A DNA stretch of 11,947 nt from Verrucomicrobia bacterium UBA6775 (GTDB lineage: Bacteria; Verrucomicrobiota; Verrucomicrobiia; Limisphaerales; UBA1096), in the NCBI GenBank assembly GCA_002453165.1, contig DKGH01000009.1, forward strand, positions 1 through 11,947, in the 5' to 3' direction. Position numbers and translations under genes: made by a program. The notes under the pieces were generated by a model. The model did not search any database, had not been told where the DNA came from, and saw only the letters and a list, made by a program, of their open reading frames with translations. Positions 7,325-11,947 of the stretch are shown here, in pieces; positions within the stretch are counted from its first letter, which is position 1, and the number at the start of each line of letters is the position of its first letter.

Positions 7325-8785
7325 ATGATGCGTCATATTTTTTCGATCTGCCTGCTTGCCTTTGTGGCTGTGTTATCCCCGGCCGAGGCCCGGAAGCCCA
7401 ATGTTGTCTTCTTTCTCGTCGATGACATGGGGTACATGGATATCGGTGCGAACAATCCGGATTCGTTTTACGAGACGCCGCACATCGACCGGCTCGCCCG
7501 GTCCGGCATGCGCTTCACGAACGGCTACGCCGCCAACCCGGTCTGCAGCCCTACGCGTTACAGCATCATGACCGGCAAGTACCCGACGCGGGTGGATGCC
7601 ACGAATTTTTTTAGCGGCCGCCGCGCCGGGAAGTTTCTCCCCGCACCGTTGTACGACCGGATGGATCTTGATGAGAACACGCTTGCGGAGGCGTTCAAGG
7701 CGGGTGGTTACTCGACTTTTTTCGCCGGCAAATGGCACCTTGGTCCGGACGAAAATTATTGGCCGGAGAACCAGGGGTTCGACGTCAACAAGGGCGGCTG
7801 GCGTGCCGGTGCGCCGTTCAAGGCCGGTAAGTTTTTCACCCCCTACGCCAACCCGCGCCTGAAGGACGGCCCGAAGGGCGAGCACCTGACCGTGCGGCTC
7901 GGGACGGAGACGGTGAATTTTATCGAGGCGAACCGCGACAAGCCGTTCCTCGCCTACCTTTCGTTTTACTCGGTGCACACGCCGCTGATGGCACCGGCGC
8001 CGATGGTGAAAAAATACGAGGCCAAGGCCAAACGGCTCGGGCTGGTCGGCCAGCCTGAGTTTGCGTTTGAGGAGCAGGTGCATCCCGGCGGACGCGACCG
8101 GCGCGTGCGTATCCTGCAGAAGCACGCCACCTACGCGGCGATGGTCGAGTCGGTGGACAATCAGGTCGGGCGGGTGCTCGACAAGTTGCGTGAGTTGAAC
8201 CTCGACCGCGACACGATCATTTGTTTCACCTCGGACAACGGCGGCCTCTCCACCAGCGAAGGTTCACCGACGTCCAACCTGCCATTGCGCGGCGGTAAGG
8301 GCTGGCTGTACGAGGGCGGTATTCGCGAGCCGTTCCTGATCGCCTGGCCCGGTGTGGTGCGGCCAGGCGGTGTGGAGGACACGCCGGTGATCAGTACCGA
8401 TTTTTATCCGACGCTGCTCAACCTCGCCGGGCTGCCGGCTGAGCCTGCGCAACATCTCGACGGGGTCAGCCTTGCCCCGCTGCTGCTGAACGATGGCCCG
8501 ATCAAGCGCAGGGATTTGTTCTGGCACTACCCGCACTACAGTAACCAGGGCGGTTTCCCCGGCGGGGTGATTCGTTCCGGTAACTGGAAGTTGATCGAGC
8601 GTTACGAGGATGGCCGCACGCATTTGTTCAACCTCGACACCGACATTCACGAACGGTCGGACCTAGCCCGGCGCTACCCGAAACGCGTCAAGCAGATGCG
8701 TGCCCGGCTCCACGCATGGTACGGGGAGGTGGATGCGAAGTTTCTTAAGGCCAAGCCGAACGGCCCGCAGCCGTGGCGGCCGTGA
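7325..8785 (+). CDS. Secreted type I (formylglycine-dependent) sulfatase
   Basis: A 486-residue protein of the alkaline-phosphatase-like sulfatase superfamily. It would hydrolyse sulfate esters outside the cytoplasm, probably on a sulfated glycan. Start ATG 7325 (or ATG 7328) gives the signal peptide MMRHIFSICLLAFVAVLSPAEA. The frame reaches TTG 7283, but that lies inside the intergenic palindrome and spoils the signal. Visible marks: metal-binding Asp-Asp in FLVDDMG (33-34), the sulfatase signature CSPTRYSIMTGKYPTR with Cys74 as the formylglycine precursor (C-x-P-x-R), GKWHLG (135-140), His218 of SVHTP, Asp304-Asn305 of TSDNGG, and Lys325 of RGGKG. All expected catalytic positions are present, so it should be active if a maturase exists elsewhere in the genome. 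Many such sulfatases occur per genome in these phyla; the subfamily and substrate cannot be told from motifs. It ends 4 bases before the convergent CotH gene. Confidence 0.95.
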   Translation: MMRHIFSICLLAFVAVLSPAEARKPNVVFFLVDDMGYMDIGANNPDSFYETPHIDRLARSGMRFTNGYAANPVCSPTRYSIMTGKYPTRVDATNFFSGRRAGKFLPAPLYDRMDLDENTLAEAFKAGGYSTFFAGKWHLGPDENYWPENQGFDVNKGGWRAGAPFKAGKFFTPYANPRLKDGPKGEHLTVRLGTETVNFIEANRDKPFLAYLSFYSVHTPLMAPAPMVKKYEAKAKRLGLVGQPEFAFEEQVHPGGRDRRVRILQKHATYAAMVESVDNQVGRVLDKLRELNLDRDTIICFTSDNGGLSTSEGSPTSNLPLRGGKGWLYEGGIREPFLIAWPGVVRPGGVEDTPVISTDFYPTLLNLAGLPAEPAQHLDGVSLAPLLLNDGPIKRRDLFWHYPHYSNQGGFPGGVIRSGNWKLIERYEDGRTHLFNLDTDIHERSDLARRYPKRVKQMRARLHAWYGEVDAKFLKAKPNGPQPWRP

Positions 8786-8789
8786 CGCT

Positions 8790-11700
8790 TTAGCGGCGGA
8801 CGATTCGCAGCCGGTAAAACATCACCGGGGCCTCGGCGGCCGCAGCCTGATGTGTCCAGCGACACTCCAATCGGCCGTCCCGCTGCGTGACAGTCTGCAC
8901 GGCATTGAGCGGACGCCACACCCGCAGGTCGGACGAGCCCTCGGCGATCAGGCGCACGTCGGTCGCGGCGGTGTTTTGCCACGCAACATAGGAGGCGCGC
9001 AGCTCCAAGCCGGCTTCCCCCTCCAGATGCTCGACGGTTAACTGTGGCGGCTCCGGCGCTTGGCCAAGCGCGTATTCCACGAGGTCCGCCTGGCCATTGT
9101 TGTTGGCGTCGAGTAGTGGATTCATCAGGTAACGGTGGCCGTCGCCCTTCCCCGGCGTACCGCCCTTGGCCGCGCCGGGCAGCCAGTGCTGCGACTGGCC
9201 AAGCGCCTGGCTTGCGCCATGGAAAACGAGGCTCGGCCCCTTACCGTCGGCCGCGCTTGGCCAAGGGGTACCGTCGCCGTACTCGACGCTGGCCAACGTT
9301 TCACCCTGCGCGTCGACCAACTCGAGTAGTTCGCCCTGATTACTCAGGTTGGCCTGATACACACCGGCGATCGGCAGGTCGAGGCCAAGCGCCTGTTGCA
9401 TGTCGTACTGGCTCTTGACCAGCAGCAGTCGCCCTCCCGGTGACAACAGCGTGTTTTGGGTTTTCGAAAACCGGCACCTCACCCCGGCGCTGAACCGTGC
9501 CCCTCGCAGGTTCACCGCGTGGCCGGACACATTCTGCAACTCGATAAACTCCAGCTCGCCGTTGACGCTGGGGTGATAGTGGAGTTCGGAAAAAATGAGG
9601 TCGCCCGGGGCCACCGGTTTTTCCGTCCAGTAAAAGGTCTCGTTCAATGCCGACCACTCGCCGTCCTTGAGGGCGCGCGCCCGGACTATGGTGTTGCGGT
9701 CGAGCCGCAGCGGCTCAGACCGTGTCTCCGTCTCCTCCGCCACGTACAGCGCGAAGTCAAAGCTCACGTCGGAGCTGGTCGGCTTGGTCTGGTGCACCTC
9801 GACCGCGACCACGTTGCGCCCGCTCCGCAGCAGCCCCAGCGGCACGGTGAACTCGTGAAAATCGTTCCCGTCGTCGGAGGTCGTGTCCGCCAGCGTCTTG
9901 CCGGTGACCGGCCCGCGGCGCATATTGTCTCGAGCCACCTCGGCACCGTTTAGGTAAACAATCGCCCCGTCGTCGCGCTTCAACTCCAGCCGCGCGGAGA
10001 CCACCTGGTCGAGCGAATCCAGTGTGAATGCGTGCCGAAAATAAGCAGTGATGTGTTTGCTATTATTGTCGCCGCCAAAGTCGATCGGCGTTGCCTCGTC
10101 ATCCTCCCCATAGCCCAGCTCGGCCTTGCCGCTTTTCCACTCGGCATCGTCAAAGGCCGGGTGTTTCCAGTTGGCCTCCGAGTAGTCCTCGTGGCCCTCA
10201 ACCAACAGGCTACTGCCAAGGTTCTCGCCAACGTCAGAATATTTCCATACCGCACCTTTCGTGATCGCCGTCCGTTCGTTGATCGCATCCAGGAACTCCA
10301 TGGCGGCCGGGGCAATCGTCCCGTCCGGCAGCCGGGGATCACTGCCATCATTGGTGAAGTAGGCGACGCCGTGCTTGGAGAGAAAACGAAGCGCACTGCC
10401 GGCCTCCACCCGGCCGGTGGGCAGGCTCGGCACCGGCGCATCGATCGCCGGATAAAAACCGGCGGCACGGTATTGCGAGACGACCTCCTTCGTCCGGTCC
10501 GGCAGCCAGTCCTCGATGATCTTGTCACGCGCGGAGGCCCACGAGGTGGGGCTGCGATAATCCCAGCGCGCCGCCTCTGCAAGGAACGCCAGCTCGACCT
10601 CCGTCACACGGGCGTTGAGCCGGGCGAGATTTTTCTCCGGTGTGAGGGTGCCGTCGTTGAAATGGTGACGATGAATCCGGTCGGCCAGCATCATCCGGTA
10701 CTCCGTTGTGCCCTCCTTGTGCAGCATGCTGAAGATGCTTCCCGGGCCATCGCCGCTCGACCGGCCGGGCGCACCGCGCTTTGTTCGGTTGCCGGCGCTG
10801 GTACGGAGGTAGCCATCCGCGTCGTTCAGGAAAAACTTGAAGCCGCTGCCGACATCCGCCGGGCCGACGCAGCGGTACTCGCCCTCCGAATGTCCGAACA
10901 TGAACAGCAGCATGAAATCAATGTAGTTGGGCACGTCGAGGTACGGGCTGATTTTTTGGTAGTCGCCGCGGAACGACTTGATGCGTGTCCACGCCGAGCC
11001 GTCGCCGTCGTAAGGGTCGCCGGGATCGGCCCAGCCGCCGACGTTCCAGTTGCCGTTGATCGCCTCGTAGTTGGGCTTGTCGCCGCCGAGGTAGTTGGCC
11101 TGCATGTCGGCGTTCCAGCGTTCGCGCAGGTGGTACATGCCCCAGTACGCCCCGTCGATGTACAGGTGCACGAACCGGCCGTGAGGATTGATGTGACCCA
11201 TCTCCAGCATCGTGTCGTCGGTGAACCGGTTGGACATGTAAAAGCCGCGCTGCACCATGTCGTGCGAACCGGCCCGCAGGTTGAGCTGGTCAAACTCCCG
11301 CACCGGCTCGACGCCGTTGTCGTGCCCCTCAAAAAGCGGATAGCGCAGCTTGCCCACGCCGTATTCGCGCCGGAAATAGATGCGAAAGTTTTTCTTGGAA
11401 AAATTTGTCCACGCACCGCCGAAGTGCCGGATCCCGGCGTTCACCTGAAAGCCGGTGGCCTCACCGCCCGCCTCACTCCCGGGAATGTATTCCAACGACC
11501 CAAACGTCTCCGCCACACCGTTGATCGCCGGGCCGGTGGTGATGATCATGGTCGGCAAACTCATCAGTGAGTCGCGCATTTTCGGTCCGTAGGTGCGATG
11601 GTTGGTGATCGACTTGCGCATGTTCGGTTTCTTGATCACCTGCTCCGGGAAGATGTACGTCTGCGTCTCTATCCTCGACGGCGCCCTGCCCTCCTCCAGC

Positions 11701-11947
11701 GCCACGGCGCGCACCACGGTTGTCTTGCTGATCGACAGCGGCTCGGTGTACTGCCTGCCGGAGTCACGCGATGGATCGCGGCTGTTGGTCGTGTACCAGA
11801 TTTCCGCCTTGGGTGAGGCGGTGCTCATGGTCAGCTCAAATGACTCATCGAAGAACCCATGCGCCCGACCGAGCGTTACGTTTGTGGTGCGCTCCAGCAC
11901 CTCCACCGGCTCGCCCACGTTGATGCGCTCCTCCAGCGCGTTCGGCT
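8790..11947 (-). CDS. Large CotH / chitobiase-C / lamin-tail surface protein, C-terminal part
   Basis: The frame is open to the right edge, so the N-terminus is missing; GTG 11918 is not a likely start because the frame continues upstream. About 1051 residues are visible (numbered from 11918): a chitobiase C-terminal-like beta domain (about 20-92, WYTTNSRDPS); a CotH domain (about 122-450) with RHFGGAWTNFSKKNFRIYF, YWGMYHLRERWN and KFFLNDADGYLRTSAGN; a second chitobiase-like domain (AYFTNDGSDPR, 519-529) whose continuation (EPLRLDRNTIVRARAL, 735-750) appears only after a galactose-binding-like segment (about 555-730, YFRHAF, DDGAIVYLNGAEV, NVVAVEVHQ); a lamin-tail domain (about 772-900, IFSELHYHP, FIELQN); and a C-terminal Asn/Asp-rich motif LLDANNNGQADLVEYALG with the end FYRLRIVRR. 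This is a secreted or surface protein of unknown function. DxD of the CotH fold (366, 368) is kept, unlike in the small CotH protein at 643-2025. Confidence 0.9.
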   Translation of the reverse strand, partial: PNALEERINVGEPVEVLERTTNVTLGRAHGFFDESFELTMSTASPKAEIWYTTNSRDPSRDSGRQYTEPLSISKTTVVRAVALEEGRAPSRIETQTYIFPEQVIKKPNMRKSITNHRTYGPKMRDSLMSLPTMIITTGPAINGVAETFGSLEYIPGSEAGGEATGFQVNAGIRHFGGAWTNFSKKNFRIYFRREYGVGKLRYPLFEGHDNGVEPVREFDQLNLRAGSHDMVQRGFYMSNRFTDDTMLEMGHINPHGRFVHLYIDGAYWGMYHLRERWNADMQANYLGGDKPNYEAINGNWNVGGWADPGDPYDGDGSAWTRIKSFRGDYQKISPYLDVPNYIDFMLLFMFGHSEGEYRCVGPADVGSGFKFFLNDADGYLRTSAGNRTKRGAPGRSSGDGPGSIFSMLHKEGTTEYRMMLADRIHRHHFNDGTLTPEKNLARLNARVTEVELAFLAEAARWDYRSPTSWASARDKIIEDWLPDRTKEVVSQYRAAGFYPAIDAPVPSLPTGRVEAGSALRFLSKHGVAYFTNDGSDPRLPDGTIAPAAMEFLDAINERTAITKGAVWKYSDVGENLGSSLLVEGHEDYSEANWKHPAFDDAEWKSGKAELGYGEDDEATPIDFGGDNNSKHITAYFRHAFTLDSLDQVVSARLELKRDDGAIVYLNGAEVARDNMRRGPVTGKTLADTTSDDGNDFHEFTVPLGLLRSGRNVVAVEVHQTKPTSSDVSFDFALYVAEETETRSEPLRLDRNTIVRARALKDGEWSALNETFYWTEKPVAPGDLIFSELHYHPSVNGELEFIELQNVSGHAVNLRGARFSAGVRCRFSKTQNTLLSPGGRLLLVKSQYDMQQALGLDLPIAGVYQANLSNQGELLELVDAQGETLASVEYGDGTPWPSAADGKGPSLVFHGASQALGQSQHWLPGAAKGGTPGKGDGHRYLMNPLLDANNNGQADLVEYALGQAPEPPQLTVEHLEGEAGLELRASYVAWQNTAATDVRLIAEGSSDLRVWRPLNAVQTVTQRDGRLECRWTHQAAAAEAPVMFYRLRIVRR
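9057..9070. repeat. Palindrome CGCTTGGCCAAGCG, exact copy (16 bp with flanks)
   Basis: Perfect copy with one extra matching pair (GCGCTTGGCCAAGCGC, 9056-9071), in the 3' part of the large CotH gene, read on the minus strand as A-L-G-Q-A-P directly after the DANNNGQADLVEY motif. Confidence 0.9.
9192..9205. repeat. Degenerate palindrome copy CGACTGGCCAAGCG (12/14)
   Basis: Two mismatches to the 14-mer, read on the minus strand as Q-A-L-G-Q-S. A half copy, GGCCAAGCG, lies at 9383-9391 and reads A-L-G-L. Confidence 0.65.
9254..9267. repeat. Near-exact palindrome copy CGCTTGGCCAAGGG (13/14)
   Basis: One mismatch to the 14-mer, in the lamin-tail region, read on the minus strand as T-P-W-P-S-A. 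Three exact or near copies lie within 211 bases here (9057, 9192, 9254), the densest cluster in the window. Confidence 0.85.

Noticed and set aside
7373..8125. A 250-codon minus-strand frame opposite the sulfatase
   Set aside because: It lies antisense to the sulfatase signature region and has no family resemblance.
10032..11570. A 512-codon open frame on the plus strand opposite the large CotH gene
   Set aside because: It is antisense to a frame with clear CotH and chitobiase-like motifs; its translation is rich in Arg, Val and Ala with no recognisable domain, as expected for a GC-rich shadow.

Overview
The window looks like a piece of a high-GC chromosome from the Planctomycetes-Verrucomicrobia group, most likely an uncultivated Verrucomicrobiota. 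This rests on gene families: a secreted protein with two planctomycete-type cytochrome domains and a PSD1 domain (DUF1549/DUF1553), a secreted type I sulfatase, an Asp-box sialidase-like protein, and two CotH-family proteins. One CotH protein combines chitobiase-C, lamin-tail and a C-terminal Asn/Asp-rich module ending in FYRL plus a short tail, an architecture typical of Verrucomicrobiota. No rRNA, tRNA, CRISPR array, transposase or integrase is visible. Species cannot be named from the sequence.

Layout. Bases 2-646 (+) are the 3' end of a sialidase-like gene. It runs tail-to-tail into a small CotH gene (643-2025, -); the two stop codons share bases. A low-GC gap (2026-2280) separates that gene from a divergent pair likely to be co-transcribed: a gamma-glutamyltransferase (2281-3948, +) and the cytochrome/PSD1 protein (3995-7024, +). 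A 300-base gap (7025-7324) contains several hairpins and short repeats, including a terminator-like stem-loop. Then comes a secreted sulfatase (7325-8785, +), which ends 4 bases from the stop of a very large convergent CotH/lamin-tail protein (8790 to beyond the right edge, -).

All six genes encode proteins that appear to be exported or surface-associated (four have visible signal peptides; two are cut at the window edge). The sialidase-like protein and the sulfatase suggest attack on sialylated or sulfated glycans, GGT would process glutathione or gamma-glutamyl peptides in the periplasm, and the cytochrome/PSD1 and CotH families are abundant but poorly understood in these phyla. The pathway link between them is inference.

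The most striking feature is not a gene. A perfect palindrome, CGCTTGGCCAAGCG, occurs four times exactly, and its 8-base core TTGGCCAA occurs twelve times in 12 kb, in both genes and intergenic DNA. Within genes it is read in all three codon phases (A-W-P-S, L-G-Q-A, L-A-K-R). It looks like a genome-wide DNA-level palindrome comparable in style to cyanobacterial HIP1, and deserves a whole-genome count.
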